Shown: positions 30,591-37,696 of the stretch, one piece after another
Position numbering within the stretch: position 1 is the stretch's first letter
Layout of the letters: every line of letters starts with the position of its first letter
DNA from: Methanothrix harundinacea
Lineage (GTDB): Archaea > Halobacteriota > Methanosarcinia > Methanotrichales > Methanotrichaceae
Direction of reading: 5' to 3'
DNA: 37,696 nucleotides
Assembly (NCBI GenBank): GCA_002506535.1
Contig: DAXT01000019.1
Location: 1 to 37,696 of the forward strand
Position numbers and translations under genes: made by a program
Notes under the pieces: model-generated
Told to the model about the DNA's origin: nothing
Databases searched by the model: none
The model's input: only the letters and a program-made list of their open reading frames with translations

Positions 30591-31784
30591 ATGACCACCA
30601 TAAGGGACCCGGTCCACGGATACGTCGATCTCGACGACCTCGCCATCGACCTCGCCGACACCAGGGAGATGCAGAGGCTGAGGTGGATAAAGCAGCTCGG
30701 CCTTGCGAACCTAGTCTACCCCGGCGCCAACCACACCCGCTTTGAGCATAGTCTGGGAGCCTACCACCTCTCCGGCATCCTCGCCCACCGGATCGGCCTC
30801 GATGAGGAGGATGGGACAGAGATCCAGGTCGCAGCCCTCCTCCATGACGTCGGCCACGGCCCCTTCTCCCACGTCACCGAAGGGGTCCTTTCGACCTTCC
30901 TCCGGGAGGGGCACGAGAAGGTAGGGGGGAGGCTGAGGAGGGGCGAGCTGGCGGAGGTTCTGGCCGACCACGGCATAGACCCCCGCCGGATTCAGAGGCT
31001 GATCCTGGGAGAGACCCCCCTGGGAGAGGTCGTCAGCGGCGAGGTGGACGTCGACAGGATGGACTACCTCATCAGGGACGCCCACTACACCGGAGTAGCC
31101 TATGGGGTGATAGATCACCAGAGGCTGATGGAGACGATGGCAATGAGGGACGGCCACCTCGTCCTCGAGGAGGGGGGGGTCCACGCCGCCGAGTCTCTCC
31201 TGGTATCGAGGCTTCTCATGTACCCCACCGTCTACTTCCACCACGTATCCCGGATCGCCCAGAAGATGCTGGGGATGGGGGTGAGGATCATGGTGGAGGA
31301 GGGGGCCGATCCCCGGAAGATCAGGGATATGGACGACCTGGAGCTGACGGCGGCCATGACGGAGGCGGGCGGCTACCCTGGGGAGATCATCGGCAGGATC
31401 AAGGGCCGGCGGCTCTTCAAGAGGGCGGTCTACGTCGGAAGGGACCGGCTCGATTCGCCGGGGCTCGTCGACCGGGGGCGGGAGGGGAGAATCGCCGAGG
31501 AGATAGCTGAGATAGCCGGGATAGATCCGCTCTATGTCCTCGTCGATAACCCCCCCCTTCCCGGGATCGCCGAGGGGAACGTCACCATAGCGGGGCGAGA
31601 CGGCGAGATGAGACCCCTGCGGGAGGTCTCTCCCCTCGTCACCATCATGGAGAAGGCTCACCATGCGGCCTGGAGGCTTGGGGTCTACACCACCGAAGAG
31701 AACCGGGATCGGGTGAAGAAGGCGGCGGTCGGCCTCCTGAACATCGGTCGTAACCCCCTCCAGCATACCTTCGAGGACCTCTGA
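30591..31784 (+). CDS. HD-domain phosphohydrolase (dNTPase/SAMHD1-like)
   Basis: A metal-dependent phosphohydrolase of 397 residues. The HD signature is complete: His53 in RFEHSLGAYHLSG, H85-D86 in ALLHDVGHGPFSH, and a later Asp in GEVDVDRMDYLIRDAHYTG. The opening MTTIRDPVHGYVDLDDLAIDL and REMQRLRWIKQLGLANLVYP are typical of the SAMHD1/dGTPase-like branch found across archaea. The substrate is probably a (deoxy)nucleotide, but related enzymes act on other phosphates. The start ATG has GGAGGG upstream. Monocistronic by spacing; the UPF0216 gene follows after its own promoter. Confidence 0.85.
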   Translation: MTTIRDPVHGYVDLDDLAIDLADTREMQRLRWIKQLGLANLVYPGANHTRFEHSLGAYHLSGILAHRIGLDEEDGTEIQVAALLHDVGHGPFSHVTEGVLSTFLREGHEKVGGRLRRGELAEVLADHGIDPRRIQRLILGETPLGEVVSGEVDVDRMDYLIRDAHYTGVAYGVIDHQRLMETMAMRDGHLVLEEGGVHAAESLLVSRLLMYPTVYFHHVSRIAQKMLGMGVRIMVEEGADPRKIRDMDDLELTAAMTEAGGYPGEIIGRIKGRRLFKRAVYVGRDRLDSPGLVDRGREGRIAEEIAEIAGIDPLYVLVDNPPLPGIAEGNVTIAGRDGEMRPLREVSPLVTIMEKAHHAAWRLGVYTTEENRDRVKKAAVGLLNIGRNPLQHTFEDL

Positions 31785-31835
31785 GCCGTCGGCGGCGGAT
31801 AACCTTTAAGTCGGCCCGGAGCCGAGGGGATAGAG

Positions 31836-32249
31836 ATGGTCGCCGTTGACAATAACTTGATAGTAAAGACCGTTCAGTCGATGAACCAGCACCTTCCGGG
31901 CAAGAGGAAGAAGCTCACCGAGCTTCTCAAAGAGGAGAAGCCCGGGGTGAGGGGGAAGGACAACGCCTTCTACATCATGGACAGAAAGGAGCTGGACCTC
32001 ATATCCGAATCCGTACCCCGGTATCTCTGGGACCGGCTCCGGCTTCCGATCCTGATAGAGATGGCTCCCCAGTACGGGTCCGGCTCGGCCCGGGTCCAGG
32101 GGGAGGCCGAATGCATCCTGGTGAGAAAGCTCCTCAAGATCGACCGGGGCGACCGGAAGATGGTGATCGTCTACATGCCGGAGATAAGGGAGCTGAGGCG
32201 GAGCCTCCCCACCACCAGCCAGTACGCCTTCGTCACGTCACTGAGATGA
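31836..32249 (+). CDS. UPF0216 (DUF61) family protein
   Basis: A 137-residue archaeal protein of unknown function. Family features are the opening NQHLPGKRKKLTELL, then the central FYIMDRKELDLISESVPRYL and LRLPILIEMAPQYGSGSARV, and the acidic-basic end. It is soluble, with no cysteines that suggest metal binding. A TATA-like CCTTTAAG lies at about 31804-31811, roughly 25-32 bases before the ATG, predicting a leaderless or very short leader mRNA. Conserved in methanogens and related archaea, which suggests a basic cellular role. Confidence 0.85.
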   Translation: MVAVDNNLIVKTVQSMNQHLPGKRKKLTELLKEEKPGVRGKDNAFYIMDRKELDLISESVPRYLWDRLRLPILIEMAPQYGSGSARVQGEAECILVRKLLKIDRGDRKMVIVYMPEIRELRRSLPTTSQYAFVTSLR

Positions 32250-32303
32250 GGTCGCTTCAATTTTATAGGATGCCGTGAGATATAGGCTTTGAGGTGTTTT
32301 GTC

Positions 32304-32864
32304 ATGGCAGAAAAAGGACTGACCGAAGCGGTGAGGCTCTTTGAGGAGAAGATGGCTCAGGGCAAGTACAGTGAGGCGGCGAAGATCAAGGAGGACCATT
32401 CCATACCTGCAGATATGCTCCAGAACTCTGTCGAGAAGGAGTACCTGAGGCTCCTCAAACTGGGGGAGCACTCGATCGCAGCCGACCTCGCGAGAGATTA
32501 CGCCCTCCCCGGAGATCTCGCCAAAGCCGCCGCAGAACGGTCTTTTCGCAGGAAGGTCGACCACGAGCATTACAAGGCGGCGGCAGAGTACGCCAAGAAG
32601 TTCGACCTACCCCCGGAGATGACGAGGGAGGCGGCGGTCCAGGCCTATAATAAGAGCATCGACTACGGCCTGCCCAAGAACGCCGCCGAGATCGCCATCC
32701 AGTTCGACCTCCCCGAGGATATGAGGATCGCAGCTGCTGAGAAGGCCTTTATGGCGTTCTTCGATTCAGGCCTCTACAACAAGGCCCTGAAGGTCGCCCA
32801 GAAGTACGGCCTCTCCGAGGATCTCGTCCGGGAGGCGCAGACGAAGGCGAGAGGACGGGGCTGA
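32304..32864 (+). CDS. Alpha-helical repeat protein of about five 34-residue units
   Basis: I do not recognise a named family. The 186-residue protein is almost entirely five tandem helical units of about 34 residues. Each is built as (G)xYxxAAxxAxxxxLPxDMxxxAAExAxxxxxD; examples are HYKAAAEYAKKFDLPPEM and LPKNAAEIAIQFDLPEDM. Length and pattern resemble TPR/PPR-type helical hairpins, with a conserved Leu-Pro-x-Asp/Glu turn between the two helices. It has no signal peptide. The ATG at 32304 is chosen because GAGGTG lies eight bases upstream; the in-frame ATG at 32289 is upstream of that site. It lies three bases before thiDN and may be co-transcribed. Probably a protein-binding scaffold, by inference. 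Confidence 0.7.
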   Translation: MAEKGLTEAVRLFEEKMAQGKYSEAAKIKEDHSIPADMLQNSVEKEYLRLLKLGEHSIAADLARDYALPGDLAKAAAERSFRRKVDHEHYKAAAEYAKKFDLPPEMTREAAVQAYNKSIDYGLPKNAAEIAIQFDLPEDMRIAAAEKAFMAFFDSGLYNKALKVAQKYGLSEDLVREAQTKARGRG

Positions 32865-32867
32865 TCC

Positions 32868-34247
32868 ATGGAGAAGCTCCTCCTATCCGTCGGCGGCTCC
32901 GACTCCTCCGGAGGAGCCGGGATCCAGGCCGACATCAAGACCTTCGCCGCCCTCGGCTTTCACGGGGCATCCGCCATAACCGCCGTGACAGCCCAGAACA
33001 CCCTGGGGGTCGTCGAGGTCTATCCCCTCCCCCCCGGGGCGGTGGCGGCCCAGATGAAGGCGGTAGCTTCTGATTCTGAGATAGCCGCCGCCAAGACCGG
33101 GATGCTCTTCTCAGCTGAGATAGTCTCGAAGGTCGCAGATTTCTTTGAGGCGGAGGGTACGCCTCTGGTGGTGGACCCGGTGATGGAGGCGGAGGCCGGG
33201 GGCCGGCTGCTTGAGACCCGGGCCCTCGAGCTGGTTCGTAAAAGGCTCATCCCCCTCGCTCGGGTCGTCACCCCCAACATCTTCGAGGCGGAAACGATCA
33301 CCAGAATAGAGGTGTCGGACGAGAGGAGCGCTATCGAGGCCGGATCTGCCATCATCGATCTGGGGGCGCAGGCCGCCGTCGTCACCGGCGGCCACCTTCA
33401 GGGAGACGACATTCTGGTGACGGCAGAGGGCCATCTCGTCATAAGGGGCAGGAGGGTGGCGGGGGGAAACCACGGGGTCGGATGCACGTACTCCGCCGCT
33501 CTGGCCGCCTTCCTGGCCCGAGGCTGGTCCATCGAGAGGGCTGCCGCGGCCGCAAATAAGTTTGCGGCATCCTCCGTCAGCAGGAGCATCGACGTCGGAA
33601 GGGGCCCATCGCCCGTCAACCCCATCGGCGAAGCCCTGGAGAGGGCCGAGAGGTTCGACGTTCTGATGGAGGTGGAGCGGGGGGTAGAGATCCTCCTGGA
33701 GGAGCCTGCGTTCTTACAGCTGATACCGGAGGTGGGGTCCAACATCGGGATGGCGATATCAAAAGCCTCGGGTACCGAGGACGTCGCCGCCGTCGAAGGG
33801 CGGCTGGTTAGGTCGGGCTCTCGTGCGAAAGCCTGCGGATCTGTACGATTCGGGGCCAGCGGCCACGTCGCCAGGGTCATCCTATCGTCGATCAGCTGCG
33901 ATCCCGAGGCTAGAAGCGGGATGAACATAAGGTTCGGGGAAGACGTCCTCGCTGCCGTCCGAACCCTCGGTTTATCCGCATCCCATTTCAGCCGGGAGGA
34001 GGAGCCTTCCGCCTCCAAGACGATGAGCTGGGGGACGCAGGAGGCTATACGCCTCTTCAAGGAGGGGCAATCAGCCGGGTTGAGCCCTTCGGGGAGGCTC
34101 GAATCCGTCCCTGCGGTGATCTGGGACCGGGGGGGTCCGGGGAAGGAGCCGATGGTGAGGCTTCTGGGGCGTTCGGCCAGCGGGGTCGCGAAGGTGGCCG
34201 TCGAGATCGCGAGGAGACTCTCGGCCGGACAGGAACCTATAAATTGA
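32868..34247 (+). CDS. thiDN: Bifunctional HMP kinase/HMP-P kinase and thiamine-phosphate synthase (ThiDN)
   Basis: Thiamine synthesis enzyme. The N-terminal domain (about 1-260) is ThiD, phosphorylating 4-amino-5-hydroxymethyl-2-methylpyrimidine twice: SVGGSDSSGGAGIQADIKTF, SAITAVTAQNTLGV, and the anion-hole GVGCTYSAALAAFLARG. The C-terminal domain (about 265-459) is ThiN, the archaeal replacement for ThiE that joins pyrimidine and thiazole phosphates: FLQLIPEVGSNIGMAISKAS, VRFGASGHVARVILS, and MNIRFGEDVLAAVRTLGL. The fused form is common in methanogens. The start ATG is three bases after the repeat-protein stop. No TPP riboswitch was recognised upstream. Confidence 0.93.
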   Translation: MEKLLLSVGGSDSSGGAGIQADIKTFAALGFHGASAITAVTAQNTLGVVEVYPLPPGAVAAQMKAVASDSEIAAAKTGMLFSAEIVSKVADFFEAEGTPLVVDPVMEAEAGGRLLETRALELVRKRLIPLARVVTPNIFEAETITRIEVSDERSAIEAGSAIIDLGAQAAVVTGGHLQGDDILVTAEGHLVIRGRRVAGGNHGVGCTYSAALAAFLARGWSIERAAAAANKFAASSVSRSIDVGRGPSPVNPIGEALERAERFDVLMEVERGVEILLEEPAFLQLIPEVGSNIGMAISKASGTEDVAAVEGRLVRSGSRAKACGSVRFGASGHVARVILSSISCDPEARSGMNIRFGEDVLAAVRTLGLSASHFSREEEPSASKTMSWGTQEAIRLFKEGQSAGLSPSGRLESVPAVIWDRGGPGKEPMVRLLGRSASGVAKVAVEIARRLSAGQEPIN

Positions 34248-34292
34248 TGTTTGCTGCTCTAACATTGCGGTTCTTTATTTGGAGTGTCCTAC

Positions 34293-34484
34293 ATGGGAAG
34301 CGTAAAGCCAAACTATATTAAGAATTTTGCAGATGACCTGATGAAGGCCTACCAGGGGTTCTTCAACAACGATTTCGAGCATAACAAGGAGATGGTCTCT
34401 CAGTATACCGATATCAAGAACAAGACCATAAGAAACCGGGTTGCGGGCTACATCACCCGCAAGGTCCAGATCAAAGGGGAGTAG
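34293..34484 (+). CDS. rps17e: 30S ribosomal protein S17e
   Basis: A 63-residue small-subunit ribosomal protein. It reads MGSVKPNYIKNFADDLMKAY, then FNNDFEHNKEMVSQYTDIKN and KTIRNRVAGYITRKV, the family's start and end. ATG 34293 has GGAG eight bases upstream; the in-frame GTG at 34284 would overlap that site. A TATA element (CCTATAAATTG, about 34230-34241) inside the end of thiDN gives it its own promoter. dapA begins six bases later, so S17e, dapA and dapB form one unit, a conserved order in Methanosarcinales. Confidence 0.94.
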   Translation: MGSVKPNYIKNFADDLMKAYQGFFNNDFEHNKEMVSQYTDIKNKTIRNRVAGYITRKVQIKGE

Positions 34485-34489
34485 GGTGG

Positions 34490-35365
34490 ATGTTTGAAGG
34501 TGTGCTTCCAGCCATCATAACGCCCTTCAAAGAGGACGGAGAGCTGGACGAGGAGGGCTTCAGGGAGAATATCGCTTTTTTTTGCGAGGCGAAGGTCAGC
34601 GGCATAGTTCCCTGCGGCACCACCGGCGAGTCTGCCACCCTCTCCTTCGAGGAGCATAAGAGGGTTGTAGAGATCGCCGTCGACTCTTCGAAGGTGCTGG
34701 TGCTGGCGGGCACCGGCTCCAACAACACTAGAGAGGCGGTGGATCTCACTAAGCACGCCGAGGACGCGGGAGCCGACGCTGCCCTGCTTATAACCCCCTA
34801 CTACAACAGGCCCAACGACCGGGGGATGATCGCCCACTTCAGGGCGGTGGCGGATGCCTGCGACCTCCCCCTGATCCTCTACAACGTCCCCTCAAGGACC
34901 GGGATCAACCTCAAGCCCGAGCTGGTGGCGGAGCTGGCCAAGATCGAGAACGTCGCCGGGATCAAAGAGGCGAGCGGGAACCTATCCCAGGTCTCGAAGA
35001 TCATCGAGCTGACCCAGGACGAGGATTTTGTTGTCCTCTCCGGGGACGACACCCTCACCCTGCCGATAATGGCCCTTGGCGGGAGGGGGGTAATATCGGT
35101 GGTGGCAGACGTAGCTCCCAGGAAGATGGTGGCGATGGTGGAGGCGATGCTGAAGGGAGACCTCGCGACGGCGAGGAGGATTCATTACTCGCTATCCCCT
35201 CTCGCCGACGCCCTATTCCTGGAGACAAACCCCATCCCCGTCAAGGCCGCCACCCGGATGATGGGGCTCGCCGCAGGCCCCCTGAGGCTCCCTCTCGCGC
35301 CGATATCCGAGAAGAACGAGAAGAGGGTCAAAGAGGTCGTAGACCTTCTGGGCGAGTTCAGATGA
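34490..35365 (+). CDS. dapA: 4-hydroxy-tetrahydrodipicolinate synthase
   Basis: First committed enzyme of the diaminopimelate/lysine pathway; it condenses pyruvate with aspartate semialdehyde through a Schiff base. The 291-residue TIM barrel is full length. Key residues are Thr45 in GTTGE (43-47), Tyr106-like residue in TPYYNRP, Tyr131 and Arg136 in LYNVPSRTG, and Schiff-base Lys159 in AGIKEASG. Its stop overlaps the dapB start by four bases (ATGA). Lysine is thus made by the DAP route here. Confidence 0.96.
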   Translation: MFEGVLPAIITPFKEDGELDEEGFRENIAFFCEAKVSGIVPCGTTGESATLSFEEHKRVVEIAVDSSKVLVLAGTGSNNTREAVDLTKHAEDAGADAALLITPYYNRPNDRGMIAHFRAVADACDLPLILYNVPSRTGINLKPELVAELAKIENVAGIKEASGNLSQVSKIIELTQDEDFVVLSGDDTLTLPIMALGGRGVISVVADVAPRKMVAMVEAMLKGDLATARRIHYSLSPLADALFLETNPIPVKAATRMMGLAAGPLRLPLAPISEKNEKRVKEVVDLLGEFR

Positions 35366-36135
35366 CCTTAAAGATAGCATTAGCCGGGGCCAAAGGAAGG
35401 ATGGGCCAGCTGATCACCGACGAGATCTATCGGTTCGAGGATCTGAAGCTTGTAGCAGCCTTCGACCTTCTGGGCGTAGGAGGGACCCTGGGCGGGGGGG
35501 TCGAAGTCTCAGATCCATCGGATATGGCGAGGGTGTTGGATATATCGGAAGCCCAGGTCCTCATCGACTTCACCGTTCCCGCCGCCACCGTCGAGAACGT
35601 CCTGAAGGCTGCGGACCAGGGCGTCAACCTGGTGGTGGGAACCACCGGCTTCACCGAAGATCAGAGGAGGGAGATGGCCGCGGCGATAGAAGGAAGAGTC
35701 TCCGCCGTCATCTCGCCGAACTACAGCGTCGGGGTCAACCTCTTCTGGAGGCTGATCGATGAAGCTGCTAGATCCCTCTCCGGCTACGACATCGAGGTTA
35801 TAGAGGCCCACCACAGAAACAAGATGGACGCCCCCAGCGGGACGGCCTCGGAGGCGGTGAAGGTCCTGGCGAGGGCGATCGGCAGGGACGAAGTCGTCCA
35901 CGGGAGGATGGGCTTTGGCCTGCGGGGTGACGAGATAGGGGTCCACGCCGTCAGGGCCGGAGACATCGTCGGAGACCACACCGTCCTCTTCGCAGGACCC
36001 GGCGAGAGGCTGGAGATAAAGCATCAGGCCCACAGCAGAAAGGCCTTCGCCAGCGGAGCCGTCAGGGCGGCCAGGTGGGTCGTCTCCGCCCCGAGGGGGA
36101 TATACACCATGGCCGACGTCCTGGGCCAGAGATGA
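35362..36135 (+). CDS. dapB: 4-hydroxy-tetrahydrodipicolinate reductase
   Basis: Second lysine-pathway enzyme, reducing the dapA product with NAD(P)H. It is 257 residues. The nucleotide-binding loop is AGAKGRMGQLI (9-19), VVGTTGFT (91-98) lies in the middle, and the substrate/catalytic motif EAHHRNKMDAPSGTA covers about 148-162, with His150/His151 and Lys154. Translationally coupled to dapA by a four-base overlap. Confidence 0.96.
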   Translation: MTLKIALAGAKGRMGQLITDEIYRFEDLKLVAAFDLLGVGGTLGGGVEVSDPSDMARVLDISEAQVLIDFTVPAATVENVLKAADQGVNLVVGTTGFTEDQRREMAAAIEGRVSAVISPNYSVGVNLFWRLIDEAARSLSGYDIEVIEAHHRNKMDAPSGTASEAVKVLARAIGRDEVVHGRMGFGLRGDEIGVHAVRAGDIVGDHTVLFAGPGERLEIKHQAHSRKAFASGAVRAARWVVSAPRGIYTMADVLGQR

Positions 36136-36168
36136 CGATTCTTCGGATGGAACGGCGCCATTTTAGAT

Positions 36169-36624
36169 ATGTACAGGCTGGATCTGGAAGATAATAGCCT
36201 CTCTTTTGAGGGAAGGAGGCACGAGCCCCTCTCCCTCGAATGCAACTTTGTTGGGTTCTGCTCCCAGTGCGAGGGGGACCTATCATCGATAGCCTACTAC
36301 CGGATCTGCGGCAGCTGGGCCGTCGCCGCCCGCTGCCGGGGGTGCGGGAAGCTCTTCGTTCTGCGGTTTGACCGGTCCTGGTCTATCGAGGAGGAGTCGG
36401 AGCTTGGGGCGGGCCTCTGTGAAGGATCCTCTTTCGAGCCTCCCAGGGCGTCGAGGCTCAACGACCTCTCCCGGGAGGAGCTGGAGGCGGTCTTCACCCC
36501 CGCAGAGCTGAGGGATATGGAGCGGTGCGAGAGGGGCGAAGCCTACACCCGCCAGAACCTCTACCGTGCCAGGGCCAAGTACGATAAGTTCGAGCGGCTC
36601 TTCGGGGTGAGGATCGATATCTGA
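36169..36624 (+). CDS. Small hypothetical protein with zinc-ribbon-like CxxC pairs
   Basis: A 151-residue protein that I do not recognise. The N-terminal half has two cysteine pairs of zinc-ribbon type: C31-x2-C34 in GFCSQCEGD, a single C47, and C57-x2-C60 in AARCRGCGKLFVLRFD. The C-terminal half (about 90-151) is helical and charged, with LNDLSREELEAVFTPAELRD and NLYRARAKYDKFERLFG. It may bind nucleic acid or act as an adaptor. It starts 33 bases after dapB, with no clear ribosome site, so it may be co-transcribed with the dap genes. Confidence covers that it is a gene; the function is open. Confidence 0.7.
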   Translation: MYRLDLEDNSLSFEGRRHEPLSLECNFVGFCSQCEGDLSSIAYYRICGSWAVAARCRGCGKLFVLRFDRSWSIEEESELGAGLCEGSSFEPPRASRLNDLSREELEAVFTPAELRDMERCERGEAYTRQNLYRARAKYDKFERLFGVRIDI

Positions 36625-36991
36625 AGAGGAAAGGCTGCCCGTCGGCCCTTCTAGGACGAAAGAGGTGATAGCCACCATCGGACCTCTCTGCTGGGAGATC
36701 GATATCTCGTCTTCATCGAGGCCGTTCGAGGTTTCGGGGATGAGCGCCGAAGAGAAGATCGGCGAGATGCACTCGACTCATTCTGCAGTAGAAGGTAGCG
36801 ATAAAAAGCTGTTTTCGGTCCATGAGGTTTGAACTGCCTTGATTTTATCGAATACCTCGCAGCTCTGTTGCGAGGTGCGCTTTTTGACTCTACAATTGCC
36901 TTCCAATCACTGCGAGGGAATAAGTGGGGGATATGGTGTTTAACGATACTTTTTGGATAAATCTATAATAAACTGTCATTGATAATGACAT
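36625..36991. other. 367-bp spacer without a confirmed gene
   Basis: GC content falls through this stretch. A short plus-strand frame (GTG 36665 to TGA 36830-36832, 55 residues) follows an AGAGG and begins VIATIGPLCWE, but no family is recognised. The right half (36840-36990) is AT-rich with direct or inverted fragments such as TTTATCGAATACCTCGC and GATAATGACATC. It looks like the boundary between the housekeeping block and a different, AT-rich segment. Confidence 0.4.
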
Positions 36992-37379
36992 CTAATCAGG
37001 CATGTATGAACCTTTTTCAAAGATGCTCTCCTTCTTTATAAGCCCCGAAGAACTGTTTACCAGGACCCTCTGGAACAATACCCTCTCCATTACATCCTCT
37101 GCGATATCGCTTGGGAGGTCGTATTCTGTCGTCAGGGTCTCAATCCAGAGCTCTTTATCATCGCCTTCGTGTACACTTAATCGTATTTCATTCGCGTAAA
37201 TGTCGATCAATTTTTCACGTCGCCAGACGCTTTGTGGGTGACACCTAGTAATCGTGTTATGATATGTGATATGAGATCCCGTTCTGAAGGTGGTGGTCTT
37301 GACGTCGGCGATAAATCTGGTAAGGATACTCTGATGGCAGTTGGGGCACTCGATCTCTAGAAGGGGCGTTCGATATCAC
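36992..37379 (-). pseudogene. Zinc-ribbon-like hypothetical gene with disrupted 5' end
   Basis: An open minus-strand frame covers 36992-37375. The first usable start codon is TTG 37210 (72 residues), but coherent protein continues upstream through SVWRREKLIDIYANEIRLS to an N-terminal metal-binding pattern, LLEIECPNCHQSILTRFIAD with a later RCHPQ. Upstream the frame meets TGA at 37378-37376, with no ATG, GTG or TTG between it and 37210. ATG 37390 is in frame but only four codons before that TGA. GTG 37379 is one frame off; removing one C from the CCCC run (37363-37366) would join it to the long frame as MISNALLEIECPNC. A TATA box (CGTATATAATTAA, 37392-37404) would start the mRNA near 37375. 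Either a real frameshift or a base-call error. Confidence 0.5.
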
Positions 37380-37696
37380 CTCTGATCCATTTTAATTATA
37401 TACGCTTTAGAGGATTTCGATTAACCTCCGGCCGGGCACCCACCTTTAAATACTCTTTAAATAAGAACGGCGCTAATTTCGGGATTTTTAGAAATCCTCT
37501 TTAGTGATGGTTATGGCCATATATATCCACCACGATGTGAATAGTATCTATATAGGTCAATACTACATATACCCTTCTATAACCGGTTTTTTTGAGATAA
37601 ACATGGGGTTTATACACATTTTACAGACAAACCATTTTTTTTTGTAATAGTTATCTTATGCACGTTTTGCAAACCGAGAAAATATATATGCTATTA
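37380..37696. promoter_or_regulatory. AT-rich right end with tandem TATA-like repeats
   Basis: About 315 bp with no gene. CTTTAAATA occurs twice (37444-37452 and 37455-37463, 11 bases apart, one helical turn), and further TATA-like runs follow (37520-37530, 37548-37554, 37562-37572, 37683-37690). The minus-strand TATA element of the disrupted zinc-ribbon gene is at 37392-37404. The plus-strand elements may drive a gene beyond the window. No tRNA or other RNA gene recognised. Confidence 0.45.

Noticed and set aside
36665..36832. 55-codon frame beginning VIATIGP, reminiscent of pyruvate kinase N-termini
   Set aside because: Only about six residues match and the rest shows no pyruvate kinase features; not enough to call a gene fragment.
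37376..37378. TGA as a selenocysteine codon in the zinc-ribbon gene
   Set aside because: No SECIS-like element was seen, selenocysteine use is not expected in this lineage, and the TGA lies at or before the predicted mRNA start.
1..37696. tRNA, rRNA, insertion sequence or attachment site
   Set aside because: Reading both strands of the gaps, I saw no cloverleaf with T-loop GTTCRA, no rRNA core sequence, no transposase and no paired terminal repeats. A covariance-model scan would be the decisive check.

Overview
The window is archaeal and comes from a cytochrome-containing aceticlastic methanogen, most likely a high-GC member of Methanothrix/Methanosaeta. This rests on gene content: the alpha and epsilon subunits of the methanogen CO dehydrogenase/acetyl-CoA synthase complex (cdhA, cdhB), the membrane-bound heterodisulfide reductase (hdrE-hdrD), archaeal ribosomal proteins (S19e, L39e, L31e, L18a, S17e), aIF6, archaeal 3-dehydroquinate synthase II, ThiDN, AglB and an NrpR-type domain. 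Genes are GC-rich. Intergenic regions are AT-rich with archaeal TATA boxes, and several promoters sit 25-30 bases from the start codon, implying leaderless mRNAs. Species assignment is inference.

Layout. 1-7.7 kb: an oligopeptide/nickel-type solute-binding protein cut by the left edge, a long lysine-2,3-aminomutase-like radical SAM protein, a small membrane-anchored protein, a PolX/PHP repair polymerase, a helix-turn-helix-free NrpR-like sensor domain, and an RNA-free RNase P (HARP). 7.8-12.0 kb: a nine-gene minus-strand translation operon, rps19e > PDCD5 > PP-loop ATPase > rpl39e > rpl31e > eif6 > rpl18a > prefoldin alpha > ftsY, with frequent overlaps and TTG starts. 12.2-21.3 kb: serB with two ACT domains, AglB, a CoA-binding protein overlapping a secreted TPR protein, an unknown protein with a very acidic linker, a secreted PPC-repeat-like protein, and a nucleoside-recognition (Gate-domain) membrane protein carrying a 24-bp tandem repeat. 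21.5-23.4 kb: the first two steps of archaeal shikimate synthesis.

23.4-29.8 kb is the energy-metabolism core. A 400-bp AT-rich regulatory region with direct repeats and two TATA boxes precedes cdhAB. After a hairpin terminator comes about 420 bp of non-coding DNA rich in perfect hairpins, then a 52-codon gene with its own promoter and strong Shine-Dalgarno site, then hdrED. CdhAB helps split acetyl-CoA, giving CO2, methyl-tetrahydrosarcinapterin and reduced ferredoxin. HdrDE reduces the CoM-S-S-CoB heterodisulfide made in the last step of methanogenesis and conserves energy at the membrane. The hairpin-rich spacer and the unrecognised 52-residue protein between these modules are the most promising undescribed elements here.

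29.9-36.6 kb: an exported protein, an HD phosphohydrolase, a UPF0216 protein, a protein built from about five 34-residue helical repeats, ThiDN, S17e with dapA and dapB, and a small Cys-rich protein. The last kilobase is AT-rich. It holds a minus-strand zinc-ribbon-like gene whose 5' end is disrupted, and promoter-like TTTAAATA repeats that may serve a gene beyond the right edge. I found no tRNA, rRNA, CRISPR array, insertion sequence or transposase.
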